Shown here one piece after another: positions 49,509 to 61,640 of a DNA stretch of 64,000 bases (position 1 is the stretch's first letter; each line of letters opens with the position of its first letter). A model generated the notes under the pieces. That model was not told the origin of the DNA. It saw nothing but the letters and a program-made list of their open reading frames with translations, and did not search any database. Origin of the DNA: Inia geoffrensis (taxonomy: Eukaryota > Chordata > Mammalia > Artiodactyla > Iniidae); the NCBI GenBank assembly GCA_036417435.1, contig CM070909.1, positions 8,340,597 through 8,404,596 on the forward strand, written 5' to 3'. The position numbers and the translations under genes are program-made.

Positions 49509-49607
49509 CTAAGGAAGTAAACCGAAGGATGTGGGCTGTAGAGCTTGGTCACTGTACCCATTTAAAGGTACCCCCCCATAGAAGCAAGCCTCATGGTGAC
49601 AACTTAC

Positions 49608-49768
49608 CCCACAGAGCCATGAAGATGGAGAAGAAGACAGTGGCAGGGTTGTCAAACAGGTGGCTGGCCTGCGCCATTCCACAGGCTGAGCTGAGGTTCC
49701 AGTAGTCACAGGACTTGTCACACAGGGGACACATGGTGAAGGCGTTCTGTTGGTCACACATCTCTTTG
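49608..49768 (-). CDS. ANO2: ANO2 coding exon: cysteine-rich extracellular loop and start of helix 2
   Basis: Second ANO2 exon in the window. The acceptor is TGTCTTCTGCAG and the donor is TGTGGG|GTAAGT. The first base completes the Ser codon opened in the exon at 56281. The peptide then reads [30 protein letters not shown], and [20 protein letters not shown]. It contains five cysteines and an N-glycosylation sequon (Asn-Leu-Ser), as expected of the extracellular loop between helices 1 and 2 in anoctamins. The [15 protein letters not shown] stretch opens helix 2. The exon ends one base into an Ala codon that the exon at 41834-41916 completes. It is 161 nt long with no stop in frame. A few residues differ from the human form as I remember it, for example Lys before EMCDQQ and GMAQ for GTAQ. 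These are normal species differences. Confidence 0.97.
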
Positions 49769-50364
49769 CTGCAGAAGACAGAGGCTGCTGGGCCAGGGGG
49801 GCTCCAGCAGGACCCCTCCCAAGCCCATCACCCCCAAAACAGCTCTCACTTCCGAATCCCTGGTTGAGCTTATCAACTCCAACAGCGAGGTGTGTTAGAG
49901 AGCTGGAATTGGATTCTTCCCTTCGGAAGTGTTATTCTTATATCTTTTCTTAAAAAATGAATGGGCTACCTTTGGAGGTATGGAGCCCCCTGTCACTCAA
50001 AGTGGCCCAACAGAAAGTTAATGACCATCTATCAGAGATGCTGTTCATTGGACAATGCCACATAAAGTCCATTCAAAATGTGCTGAGCCTACAGGGCTGG
50101 TGGAGCGCATCAACAGTTGTGAAGAAATCACCCATCGGAGGCTAGATTCCACTGCTCTCATTCAACCATGGGCTGTCTCATCAGTGAGTAAGGCTGGTCA
50201 CACAGAGGAACGAACAGGAGTGTGCAGCTGAACAAACACAATTCCTTCCTCTGGAAGGAGAAGCCATGTGAAAAAGAATGGAATCAGGAGGCTAGAAGCC
50301 CACTTCTAAGTGCATCAGCCATGTGACCGTTTGTAGAAAGGGAGTTAGTAACCTCAACTTAAGA

Positions 50365-50690
50365 AGAATTATCACAGACCTAGAGAACAAATGTATGGAT
50401 ACCAAGGGGGAAAGGGGTGGTGGTGGGATGAACTGGGAGATTAGGATTGACATATATACACTATTGACACTATGTATAAAATAGATAACTAATGAGAACC
50501 TGCTGTAGAGCACAGGGAACTCTACTCAATGCTCTGTGGTGACCTAAATGGAAAGGAAATCCAAGGAAGAGGGGATATATGTATACATATAACTGATTCA
50601 CTACAGCAGGAACTAACACAGCATTGTAAAGCAGCTATATTCCAATAAAAATTCTAAAAAATAAAAAAAAAAAATTTTAAAGAACAAAAA
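50365..50690 (+). repeat. L1 3' UTR and tail
   Basis: GATTGACATATATACACTAT, AACCTGCTGTAGAGCACAGG and AGCTATATTCCAATAAAAAT are the 3' end of L1 copies common in cetartiodactyls. Confidence 0.9.
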
Positions 50691-51890
50691 AAGAAGTATC
50701 GTAACCATGAAATGGGATGAGGGAGGCCAGAAGGATAAGGTAAATTCTTCCAAAGTCTAGATTCCAAGATACTTGGAGAACGAAGAACTAGTCAAATAAC
50801 CATCACCTATATTCTCAGCTATTTTCAGTGTATTTCTATTACAGAACTCATGAATATATTTGAAATTCCATTCATTCGTTAGGTGATTAGTTGGACCCAA
50901 TTAACTTAGGCTCATCAGAGTGCTTGCAAATAAGAACCGAAGTATTCTCGGCCCTAACTGGCCTCCCCAGTAACCCTCCACACGACATTCTGGTAGGAAA
51001 ATGAATGAACTCATCACTCTGGTGTGTAATATTCCCCCTGGGGGATGGGTAAATGGCTAAGTTCATGGTTTTGGGAAAAAGGGTGGAGAACTGGCAATTT
51101 CATGAAAATGAAGCACTGGCTGTTCTCACAGAGCAGCTGGAGCCACAGTGATGGGGCCGCAGGGGATCCCAGGCTGAAACCACAGCTGGGTTTCCTCCCG
51201 TAGCAGAGGGCACTACCGAGCACGGTACAGTCGTAGGCCGCTGCCGGCGGAGGGAGCTGGTACCTGGGTGCTGAAGCCCGGGATTAGAAGAAACGCAGAA
51301 GCCGGCAGGATGCCTGCGTCTAGCTCCCCATCACTAAGCAGTCGAAAGGTTTCACCGAGGGCTGTCACTGTCTGTCAAGTCCCAGCTTTCAGGCTTGTTT
51401 TTAATGAGCCATGGCAGGGAAGGCCTTCCGTGTGAGAGAATGGAAACTCTACGTCTCCGAGGATAAGTCCCAGTTCCTCCACTGACTTGCCGCTAAGCTT
51501 TCCATTGGCAAGTGTCAAGGGCGGCGACTCGCTCACATAGACAATGTTAAATAGTAATTTCGTAATAATCAGTTCAGCCGTGCTAGCTTCACCTGGGCAT
51601 GCGCTTGCTGGTAACTGGAGAGTAAGGTTCATTTTAAGTCTTCTCGCTCAGACACATGCTGCCTGCGTGGTGGAGGAGTTGCTGCTTTTGGAGAGGAGAG
51701 TACTTCTTAAAAAACAGACTCACGTGGAAAACAGTGGGTCTGCGCAAAGTCTAGTAAAGAGCTTTGCTTCTAAGCCATTTCTGAGAAGACATGAGTCCTC
51801 ATATCTTTGCTGCAGAGGTTTTTTTTTTTTTACACATAGAAGGGCGTAAAATCCTAGAACACCTAATCTCAATCAAAACTAGTTAATGCT

Positions 51891-52099
51891 GGGCTTCCCT
51901 GGTGGCGCAGTGGTTGAGAGTCCGCCTGCCGATGCAAGGGACACCGGTTCGTGCCCCGGTCCGGGAAGATCCCACATGCCTCAGAGCGGCTGGGCCCGTG
52001 AGCCATGGCCTCTGAGCCTGCGCGTCCGGAGCCTGTGCTCCGGCAACGGGAGAGGCCACAACAGTGAGAGGCCCGCGTACAGCACAAACACACACAAAG
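51891..52099 (+). repeat. CHR-2 SINE with 16-bp target duplication
   Basis: AAAACTAGTTAATGCT at 51875-51890 and AAAACTAGTCAATGCT at 52100-52115 (one mismatch). Confidence 0.97.
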
Positions 52100-54209
52100 A
52101 AAACTAGTCAATGCTAAAAGGTCAGGAGTAAGAAAGTATTAGCCACCAACTTGGCACACTTTGAAACTTAAGGGCTGTGTACATTACTGGTTTTAAAATT
52201 AGAACACAGTCAACTGCCAATCATTTGTACAAAATGGCAGCCATGGTACATGGATACTCATCACATCTTTTAAGTCTGAAGTCAGAATGCTCTACGTGTA
52301 TTGGGTTGGGGTTTTTTGTTTCATCTTTTAGGTTTTTTGATGCAAGCAATTTGGACAGAATTCTGGAGAAATTCTGCCTTAGGATGACATTAAAAGGACT
52401 CTGTAGTCTCTGAAAGAGGCTGCCTCTAGACAAGCTGAAAGACGGGGGAACCTCCCCTAGAACTGAAGTCAGGCTGGGTCATTCACTAGCTGCATTCACC
52501 ACAGATTCCTAGTTCGAAGTAACAGTGGCTATAAATGCAATGGTGTATTTCTTCAATCTATCATTTTCTCTACGAAGCAGAAGGTTGATGAATGGGCTGA
52601 CCATCAGGTGAACCAAGACCCCAGAGTGGGTGGTGTCCTCAATGAGTGACCCACTGCTCACAGGTCAGGCGACACAGGGCTGTACTAGCCACAAAGGGAG
52701 GCAATTATTCAGGAAATTCAGACAGAACATCTGCTATTAAGGTCTCAGATCTAAACTAACCAATTTTTGAAAATATGGTTTAGATTAATTAGCTTTAAAA
52801 AAAATGCTCCAGTCGTTCCTAGGCGTGTAAGCAAATGGAGAACAAATGCAACCAACCCCTTGCTTGCTAAGTCGAGGAAGGTTCTATAGATGTATCATGC
52901 ACATATGGCATTATTATTTACAAGTGACGCTTGTGTCTCACATATCAAAGTTCTTGGCGATAAAAGGTACCATTTAAAGTTCCACGTGATGTAAATTTTC
53001 TGGTTTTGATACTGTACTGTAGTTATATAAGGCATAATCACTGGTGGACACTGGATGAAGGGTGCCCTGGGCCCTCTGCACTCTCTTTACCACTTCCTGT
53101 GAATCTATACTGTTTTCTTTAAAGTGATACACAGATACTAAATTCCAGGCTTAGTGCCAAAATTAGAAACCTTTAAAATAATCCCAGGAAGAGTGCAAGT
53201 TTTTAATCACGCTTAGGAGTGGCTGATAGACACAGACCCTAGAAGAGTATGAATTCGTTTGGATTCAGTACTGGGGCTTCGAGGCTATTCCTCTGTTAAT
53301 GAGGATTGGTAGTCTGTGAGTTTTTGCCAGGTGTAGAGCTTGGACTTTTGATAGGCATACAATTATGATTAAGAAGCAGTTCTCAAAAACGTCTTCATAG
53401 TGTGCTTAAGTTTCTCTATTTCCACCTTCCTGATTTGCCCCACCCTACTCTGAAAAACTGGCAACCAAACTTTCAAATTTTATAACAGCCAATTTCAAAC
53501 TTATTTGTTATAGAAAGTTAAAAAAACAGTTTAAAAAAATTTACCACAGATTCCAGTATGCGAGTATATACATACCCGCTCCCCACAAAAACACTTATAT
53601 CACTAAAATAACTGTCATGAAACAATTCTGATACTTTCTTCTTGTGATGACTACTAATATTATATTTCATTCTACTCTGTCCTACCTTATTCTAGTTCAT
53701 TTAAAAGGTAACGATTACATTGATTCTATAATCCATTAATGGGCTGCTATCCACAGTTCGTAAAACGTCACACACTCCAGGGTGTCTGCAATGATAATGA
53801 TCACATTTTACATGCATCTAAACCCGCACGTACATGAGTGTCCATGCATGTGCATAGATAAATGACTTTGCAGCTTGCGTAGACCATGGTCATTTCCAGC
53901 CGCAGTGGTCACCGTCACATGCGTTCCCGTGTGGAGGACCAGGACACAAGTTCTAAGTCCTGACGTAAACCAGCACACAGATGCCCTACCCGCTGTGCTG
54001 AGTTGGTTCGAGGTGTGTGGTATGGAGTCCTCAGCTTGGATCAATCTGAGGCCCAGCTCCCCAGGGATCACAACCTGGCAACTGAGCCATTTTTTTTTCT
54101 GAGATTGAACTAGGTGGGGCCAGTTGGAGCAACTGGGCTGCAGAGGAGGGTAAGAGCCCCCAGGAAGACTGCACCGCTTACTGGAAAAAGCAAAGACCTT
54201 GGAGCAGGT

Positions 54210-54405
54210 GGAACTCAAATCCCAACCCTGACAATTATCAATTGCTGAAGTTGGACAAGCGACCTCAGGTAGCATCCATGTCTCCATCTCTCTGAGGTGA
54301 GAATACCTATTGTTGACAACACTGATCTCTACGGGATCAAAGAAACAGCACACAGAAACCACCTAGCACCATGCCTGGTACAACTAAGACCAGGAATTTG
54401 GTAAG
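54210..54405 (+). repeat. MIR SINE
   Basis: GGAACTCAAATCCCAACCCT, AGTTGGACAAGCGACCTCAG and CTAGCACCATGCCTGGTACA in MIR order. Confidence 0.8.
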
Positions 54406-54826
54406 TACTCGTTCTTCCCTCGTGCTGCACGAGGCAGAGCCCGGAAGACATAGGTCCTGTGACAAAGGTCCCAGAATGCCAGTCCCAAACCCTGAACGGA
54501 TGACACCACAGTTTTTATACACAAACGTATCCAAACCCTTGTCTCTCATACCAAGGTATTGAGCTTTATTCTAACTACTGACACGGCCATCTCCAGTGTC
54601 CCTAACCTGCAAGAGCTTTTCTATGGAGTGACATAATGGATGATCACCTGGTTCCTGCCACTGGTGGATACGCTTTCCTCAAAGAGCACAGCTCTTGCTC
54701 ATTTCTTCAGGGTGGCCCCGACTTCCCCCATCCCTAACCCCAACTGTCGTGGACACCCGCAGGCTGCCCAGTGTCCCCATCCCCCAGGCTACTGAGGGAG
54801 CATCCCTGCTGGCACAGTGTCATCCT

Positions 54827-54889
54827 GCCCCCAAGCCACGACTGGTTGACCTTTAGGCCCCCAAGCCACGACTGGTTGACCTTTAGGCC
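54827..54889 (+). repeat. 30-bp perfect tandem duplication
   Basis: Two identical 30-bp units (54827-54856 and 54857-54886), each containing CCAAGCCACGACTGGTTGAC. Confidence 0.97.
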
Positions 54890-55224
54890 TCTACCTAAGC
54901 CAAAAGGAGTCAACAGGACTTCTTCACTTGGGACCAATCGAGTACAAAGCTCTCAGGTATGACACCCATGAGCTACAAGCAGCAGTGTTTACATCCAATG
55001 GAGAAACTCTGCAGTGAAACAAATAAATACTATAAATAATCAGAGACAGGCAGTAAACAGAAGGAGTCCCTATTTCCATAGTCCCTTGGGCTAGCCACCT
55101 GCCTGCCACTGGGTCTCCAGAGGGCCCCCTGAAACCCTGAGGATAAATTCCCTTTTTCTGCGTATGTTAGTTCACATGCATTTCTATCACTTGCAACTGA
55201 AAGAGAATTAAAATACACAAATGA

Positions 55225-55352
55225 GGGAATTCCCTGGCGGTCCAGTGGTTAAGACTCCCCGCTTCCACTGCAGGTGGCCGGGGTTCAGTCGCTGGTCGGG
55301 GAACTAAGATCCCGCATGGCTCGAGGCATGGTCAAAAAAAAAAAAAAAAAAA
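55225..55352 (+). repeat. CHR-1-like SINE
   Basis: GGGAATTCCCTGGCGGTCCA, GTCGGGGAACTAAGATCCCG, CATGGTC and a poly-A of about 20. Confidence 0.93.
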
Positions 55353-55449
55353 GTAAAATTGCATAAAGAATGCTTCCGTTTGCAAAGCCAGTTCTGGAAA
55401 TGGCAAGAGATTTAAATTCTAAATATTGGCTAAGTGTCTCAAACTCTAT

Positions 55450-55625
55450 TTCCACATATATTGATTCATTCAACAACAATTTATTAATACTTTGCTGTGT
55501 GCCAGACGCTGTCTTCTTTAGTCCTCACAACACCACCATGAAGTAGGTGTTATTATGCCCATTTCACAGCCAAGGAAACCAAGAGTCAGGGAGTGAGGTA
55601 CCCAGTCACGTAGCTACTATGTAAC
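55450..55625 (-). repeat. MIR SINE, antisense
   Basis: TATTAATACTTTGCTGTGTG, AGTCCTCACAACACCACCAT, TTATTATGCCCATTTCACAG in antisense MIR order. Confidence 0.88.
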
Positions 55626-56280
55626 ACATTTAGTCCTAAAGGATGCTCTTTTTAAGTCCCTATTTTCTTTGTAGGATCTCTCTTCTCCATCAGGATCAAC
55701 CTTTGTTCTGTGTCTTGGATCCCCAGGAGCCCCGCTACGGGGTCTGTCACCTCCTGCAGAGTCTCTGACATCCTGAGCCAGAGCTGAGGCGTCCTCAGCT
55801 CCAGAGCTGCCTGCTGCTGCACACAGCCTCACAGCTTTTTATCCCAGCAGCGTTTGACCACACAGATGCCATCTCTATCCAATACCACTCAACACTTCCT
55901 GCCTTGGGTCATCTGGGAAACCAAAGGGAAAAAGTCATGAAATTGAGGGGAAACAAAGCTTTTCTCAGGCATGATTTCTTTTTCATCAGTTTTCAGACCC
56001 TGCCCAATCAGACCCTGGTCCTGGAGAAGAGCCTGACCAGGAAAGGAAGTGGCCACACCCAGCGTGGCTCTGAGCTGTTCCCAGAATCTGTTGCTCCCAG
56101 ACCTCTCAAGAGGGAAGTGACAAGTGACCTGCTGCGTGGTAAGGGAAGCGGGAAGGAGAAGGACAAAGGGTGAGGCTTTGGAAGGAGGCGTCTGAAATGT
56201 ACAATGTACTTGCAACTGGGGTGAAACTCCAAACGACTGACACGTGAGAACTGAGCCTTTTATGGTTAAAACCAACTCAC

Positions 56281-56415
56281 CTGGGAATATCTTCTTCGAT
56301 CGTTGCACATCCATAAAGAAACACGATGACCCCGATGACGGATGATGGGATGAGGAACGATGTATATAATCCCAGCCAGGCAAAGTACAGTCCAATTTTT
56401 TCTCCAAAATACTTT
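56281..56415 (-). CDS. ANO2: ANO2 coding exon: first transmembrane helix (internal exon)
   Basis: Internal coding exon of anoctamin-2, a calcium-activated chloride channel of the TMEM16 family, reading from 56415 down to 56281. The acceptor is a pyrimidine-rich tract ending TTTTCCAG and the donor is CCCAG|GTGAGT. The exon starts with the last base of a split codon, then reads [18 protein letters not shown], a hydrophobic helix running through [19 protein letters not shown], and IEEDIP. It ends on two bases (AG) of a Ser codon that the next exon completes. The motif [10 protein letters not shown] followed by a long hydrophobic helix is a hallmark of anoctamin helix 1. [13 protein letters not shown] and ATIEEDIP fit ANO2 better than ANO1, which has LYTQMLIPASIVG. 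The length of 135 nt keeps the frame open across the join to the next exon. The preceding ANO2 exon was not found up to 64000. Confidence 0.96.
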
Positions 56416-56879
56416 CTGGAAAAGGAAGAAAACAAAACATACTGAGAAGACCATAGCGTTTCCTTCTTTCTGTTTGCTCTAAACCTGAGAATGGGTTGAA
56501 AAAAATGGAAAGGGACAAAAGTTACATGGGGAACAGGGGACCTCAGCACAAGGAATCAACAACTGGTCTTTTCTGAAATGAATCACATTCCATTAGATCA
56601 CATATACACACCTGTCCTGGATGTTAGTGTAAAGTAGCTGCAAGAAGGAATCCAGCACTAACAGCAAACTGAAAAAAATGCCATACATTTTGGCGTCTTT
56701 ACCAGACAAACATATGAATAACATATCGGCATTTCATGAGTGCCATAGTACTCAACCCACAGAAAAACACACCTTTTTGAAACTAGCTTATTTAAACAAA
56801 ACACACAAATCTGGGGGCATGTATACTGATGTATACAGACCAACAAAGATACACTCATAGAAAAATGACTAGACGAAAT

Positions 56880-57020
56880 TCGATAAAATATGAGTCATGG
56901 TTTCTTTAGCTGATGGGATTATGGGTGGTTTTTATTTCTTTATTTTTTTTTTATCTTTCTGCATTTTTTAACTCTCTATTTTGTTCATGAATTACTTTTA
57001 AAATAAAAATGATTTCTTTT
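56880..57020 (+). repeat. Old L1 3' end
   Basis: GATGGGATTATGGGTGGTTT, then T-rich text and ATCTTTCTGCATTTT, typical of old L1 3' ends. Confidence 0.55.
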
Positions 57021-57388
57021 AAAAAGAAAAGGCACTAACCCATATCTTTTTGTTCCCCACTTCATAAAGTTAGTAAATGATCACATAAAACCTCTAAAAA
57101 GGGGTTTTCCTTTTCCCTTAGATGAATATTGATTATGGATGCCTGATGAGAAAAATACAACCCACAAAGGAGACATATATTCTATTTCTCACAAGCCTCT
57201 GATATAAACCACAGGAGGGAAATGGGAACCCAGCCCACCCGTTGATGGAAGGACTAGAGAATAAGAGGAACAAATAAAATCTACGTATCCACCACCAGAA
57301 TGCTGCTTCCACTTAGGATAAAGACACTGCCAGGAAATGTAGCTTCCACCCTAACAACAAAAATCTGTTAAATCAAAACTTTTCGTGA

Positions 57389-57603
57389 GGGCTTCCCTGG
57401 TGGCGCAGTGGTTGAGAGTCCGCCTGCCGATGCAGGGGACATGGGACATCGTGCCCCAGTCCGGGAAGATCCCACATGCTGCGGAGCGGCTGGGCCCGTG
57501 AGCCATGGCCGCTGAGCCTGCATGTCCGGAGCCTGTGCTCTGGCAACGGGAGAGGCCACAACAGTGAGAGGCCCGCGTACCTCAAAAAATAAAAATAAAA
57601 AAT
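57389..57603 (+). repeat. CHR-2 SINE
   Basis: From GGGCTTCCCTGGTGGCGCAG to GGCCCGCGTACC with an A-rich tail. It has a small insertion, GGGACATGGGACATCG, in the usual GGACACGGGTTCG region. Confidence 0.95.
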
Positions 57604-57639
57604 GCAAATACGTTAATGATTACATTAAATATGTAATGT

Positions 57640-58790
57640 AACCCAAGAAACCCATTTAAAATATAAAGGCATATACAGAAAAAAAGTAAAGGACTGGAAA
57701 AAGATATATCATGCCAACACTAATCAAAAGAAAGCTGATACAAACAAAATAATCTTCGGAACAAAGAACATTACCAGATATAAAAAGGGACATCAAACAA
57801 TGATAAAATGGTCACTTCATTAAGAAGGCCTAATAATCCAAAACACATACAGTAAAATACATGTGTCAAATGCATAGATCAAAATGCATGCAATAAAAGC
57901 TGATAGAACTGAAAGGATAAACAGACACATTCTCCAGTATAAATTAGAGATTTCAATACTTCCCTTCAGTATTTGACAGACCAAGTACAAAAAAGCAGTA
58001 AGGATACAGAAGACACTTCAAACCAACCTGACTGAATTGACATTTATACAACACTCCACCAAACAACAGAAAATACATTCTTTGCAACACACATTCACTA
58101 AGATAGACCATACTGTGAATCATTAAGGAAATCTAATAAATTTAAAATAACTGAAATAATAAAAATGTTGTACCGTGACCACAACTGAATTAAACTAGAA
58201 ATCAACAGCAGAAAGCTGTCTGGAAAAATCCCCAAATATTTGGAAGTTAAACAATATCCTCCTACATAACCCATGGGTCAAAGAAGAAATCACAAAGAAA
58301 ATTAGGAAATATTTTTGACTGAGGAAAATAAAAACACACGTATCAAAATTCGTGGAATGTCATTATACTTAGAATGCCAGTACTACTTAGAGAGAAATTT
58401 ATAGCATTGAATACCTGGTATTAAAATAAGAAAGGTTTCTTTTTAGGTTCATCTAGAATTTCTTTTACTGAAGTATAGTTGATTTACAATGTTGTGTTAC
58501 TTTCAGGTGTGCGGCAAAGTAAGTCAGTTACACATAGACATACATTCTTTCTAAAAAAGAACGCTTTAAATCAATCTAAGCTTGCACTTTAAGAAGAAAA
58601 AGAACAAATTAAATCCAAAGCAAACAGAAGGAAGGAAGGAATAAAGGGGGGCACAGAAATAAATGAAATTGAAAAGAGAAAAATCAATGAAACCAAGAGC
58701 TGGTTGTTCGAAAGGATCAATGCAATTGATAAATATTTAGTCAGACTGGTCAAGAAGATAAAGGATAAAACACAAATTACCAACCTTGGG
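57640..58790 (+). repeat. Old L1 ORF2 fragment, interrupted
   Basis: Sense L1 ORF2 text: AATTAAACTAGAAATCAACA, CATGGGTCAAAGAAGAAATC, and after an interruption CCAAGAGCTGGTTGTTCGAA. It is split by an antisense L1 tail at 58438-58553. Confidence 0.82.
58438..58553 (-). repeat. L1 3'-end fragment inserted in older L1
   Basis: TTTTACTGAAGTATAGTTGA and TTTACAATGTTGTGTTACTT are the antisense 3' UTR of ruminant and whale L1. It is opposite in direction to its L1 host. Confidence 0.8.
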
Positions 58791-59159
58791 GGGAAAAAAG
58801 AGACACCACTACAGTCCTTATCTTCCGTGTTAGTGAATGTGATAATACTAGTTGTTTTTTCAAGGGTGTTCACCTCACTTTCTCCACTAGTCCATCACCC
58901 ATCTCCAGCAGCAGAGACGGGAAGAGAGAAGGGAGGAGACAGATGAGACATAATAAACACAAATTGCCTGGTGCTTTCATCCTGATTGTCTTGTTTCACC
59001 TCACTTTTCATTCTCCCAACATCTTTTCCAGGTGAGAACACTGACACTCCCTGGACACACAGACTTGTCTAAGGTCACGTGGCCAGCACCTGACAGAGCA
59101 AGAATTTGATCTCTTGGCACCTGACCCCTCTGTGTCTGGTGCTTGTGCCAACGTAACAA

Positions 59160-59365
59160 CAGCAGCAACAGTAACTGATGTTTATTGGGGGCTAATTATT
59201 TGCCAAGCTCCATTCTTATTTTTTAGTCCTCACAACCCTCAGAGGTAGTATGTTATTATCCTCAAATTATAGATGAGGAAACTGAAGTACCAAAAGTTAA
59301 CTAACCCAAGGTCACACAGCCAGTAAGAAGCAAAGACAAGATTCAAATTCAGTGAGTCTAACTTG
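59160..59365 (-). repeat. MIR SINE, antisense, well preserved
   Basis: GTAACTGATGTTTATTGGGG, AGATGAGGAAACTGAAGTAC, CCAAGGTCACACAGCCAGTA. Confidence 0.92.
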
Positions 59366-60226
59366 AGATTCCAGCTCTTAATGTTCACCTTATACTGACT
59401 TCTAGGAGGAATTTCGAGAAGGAAAGGAAATGGATGAGCAGGAGACATGCCCAGGGTAAATTTGCTAAGTTCTAAAAGAACTACACCTAGCTACCCATCC
59501 ATCCCCCATCCCCCATCCCCCGCAACGTCTTCACGCTTTCTTCCAGCTCTGAAGCTTTCCCATCACAGCATCCCATCCGAGGCATCCAGCCACTCAGAGA
59601 CGTAAGATTTCCCTGACCACTCTCCTAACCTGTACTGTCTACAAATCTGCTCTACCATTGCCTCTTAGGCTTTTGCTTAAGGAGCCGATCTGATAAATTA
59701 AATCCTACTGGGATACTTTATCACTTCTTCCAGGAAAATGTCTGCATTCCAAGCTTTATGGAGATAACAACGCCTTCACCTCTTAAAGGAAGGGGGTAGA
59801 ATATTTTGAGGGGTTCTTCTAACTGCCCCGCATAGGCAGCGGACTACTCTGTTTACCCATAAAAACGCTACTGGCTGGAGAGGGGGACAGAGAGCCTGAG
59901 CACAGAGCCTAGATACCTGGGAAAGGGAGACAGGAAGGTCAGAATATGCATGAAGGTAAGAACAGATGAAACAGAGAAGGATGAAGAGCCAATTATGTCA
60001 CTTAAGGGAAACAGGACGGCAGGGCTCAAAACTCAGATGCCCCCAGGAGCCAGGCAGGAAACATGAATGATTGAAGCGGGCCAGGCAGGACCAACCAAAG
60101 CATCTCCACGAAAATCTAGAGGGCTCGTGTCCATCTATGGGGAGCAGTAGGTACTCATCTCCAGCAGCCCAGGGTGACATGTGGGAAGATGAGACCAGTA
60201 TTACCAGATCTTACAATTTTCTGGGG

Positions 60227-60254
<28 letters not shown>
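60227..60254 (+). repeat. Poly-A tract
   Basis: Uninterrupted run of about 28 A, with no SINE attached that I can recognise. Confidence 0.95.
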
Positions 60255-60257
<3 letters not shown>

Positions 60258-60394
60258 TGGAAAACTGTATTTCTCCTAATTGTTAAATGCTGGCAACTAA
60301 TTTAACTGAAAAACAATGTACAACCCAAACGAAAGGCACTGGAGGGTTGAACAGTGCCCGTGGATATTAGCTGGTACCTTTTGTGGAACAGCAG

Positions 60395-60590
60395 AGATCA
60401 CAGGACACAGGCTCTGGAGTGGGAAGGGCTGGACAAGAACCTGGCCTCTGCTGTTTCCTAACTTGGGAAAGTCTCTTAGCTTCTCTAAGCTTCATTTTTC
60501 CCATTTGAAAGATATGTCAATGTGAAAGTTAAATGAGCAAGGTATACGAGGACACAAGTCAGCACGCAATAAACATTAACTGTTGTACAG
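60395..60590 (+). repeat. MIR SINE
   Basis: GGACACAGGCTCTGGAGTGG, TAACTTGGGAAAGTCTCTTA, CAGCACGCAATAAACATTAA. Confidence 0.85.
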
Positions 60591-60594
60591 GATA

Positions 60595-61640
60595 TTACCC
60601 TAAAAATTGACGTGTACTACTACATTAAAATGAAGAGCCTCTATTCATCAAAAGACACTAGTGAGTGAGTGACTAAACAAAACACAGAATGGGAAAAATA
60701 CTGACATACATATGTCCCACAATGGACTTGGATCTGGAAAACATGAAGAACTTCCAAAGCTCAATAAGAATTAGGCAGACAATCCAACAGAAAAATGGGC
60801 GAAAGACTTGAAGGAATACTTGGTTAAAAAAAGGTACCCAAGTGACCAATAAGCGTATGAAAAGGTGTTCAGCTTCCCTCAGCATCAGATCATCGGGGAA
60901 ATGCAGATGAAACCGCAATGCAATACCTCAGCACACTTGTGGGAATGTGGCAAGAACGAAAAAGAGGGGGAAGTGCCAGTGTTGGAATTCCTCCACATTT
61001 TTCCAAACGCTCACATGGTGCTGGTGGGATGTGCACAGGTGGGGCCTCTTTGGCAGGTGGCTTGGCAGTGTCTGCCAGAGCTGAGCACGACCATCCCCTG
61101 TGACCCTACAGCTCTGCTCCTCAGTACCTGCTCGACACAGATGGGAATCTGTGAGCTGAAACACGCACCAAGAAAGTTCACAGCAGCACTGTTCATGATA
61201 CCCCGCAAACCGGGAGCTACCCAGATGGCTATAAGCAACAGAATGCATGAATACGTTCTGATACGTTTGCCCAACAGAATATTATACAGCAAGGAGAATG
61301 AACAAAACACAAAAACACACAACAATATGGACAAGTCTCACACCTATCATCTGAACAAAAGACACCAGGCACAGAAGAATTATTGTACAGTACGATTCTA
61401 TTTCTATAAAGTTCAAAAGCAAAATAACCGTGTTAAATCCAAGTGGTCATTAGCCCAAGGAAGGCAGCGACTACAAGGGAACTGGATGAGGGTGGGGGAC
61501 CTCGGGCGCTAACAGTGTTCTTCCTTGATCTGGGTAGTGGGTGTACAGATGTCTTCAGTGTTCAAAAACTCAGTGAGTTGTATATTTTTTGCACATTACC
61601 TTTCTATATGTACATTATATTTTGATTTTAAAATGGTTTA
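60595..61640 (+). repeat. Old L1 3' region
   Basis: TATTCATCAAAAGACACTAG, GGGCGAAAGACTTGAAGG and AAGCGTATGAAAAGGTGTTC mark L1 ORF2 C-terminus. The tail ends near ATTATATTTTGATTTTAAAA. Dead by many stops. Confidence 0.85.

Larger units (their letters stand above)
41917..49607 (-). other. ANO2: ANO2 intron between extracellular-loop exon and helix-2 exon (7,691 nt)
   Basis: Bounded by GTAAGT at 49607 and TTTAAG at 41917. It is dominated by an antisense L1 (44700-47582, which runs in the same direction as ANO2 transcription). It also holds a CHR-2 SINE (49292) and a long AC repeat (42109). The segments 42160-42480, 43200-44690 and 47600-49290 hold nothing I can assign. Confidence 0.85.
49769..56280 (-). 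other. ANO2: ANO2 intron between helix-1 exon and extracellular-loop exon (6,512 nt)
   Basis: Bounded by GTGAGT at 56280 and CTGCAG at 49769. It holds an L1 3' tail (50365-50690), a CHR-2 SINE (51891), a 30-bp tandem duplication (54827), a CHR-1-like SINE (55225) and two MIRs (54210, 55450). The segments 49770-50360, 50700-51890 and 52120-54200 contain no gene or repeat I can recognise. The open reading frames there lack any family signature. Confidence 0.85.

Noticed and set aside
53808..54362. Open frame of 184 codons on the minus strand
   Set aside because: It runs across a MIR and non-conserved intron, and no homology was recognised.
55889..56518. Open frame of 209 codons overlapping the ANO2 helix-1 exon
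   Set aside because: It is in another frame from the true ANO2 exon and reads through both splice sites.
56603..56628. A 26-nt AG-GT bounded block on the minus strand
   Set aside because: The length breaks the frame and the peptide does not resemble any ANO2 segment known to me.
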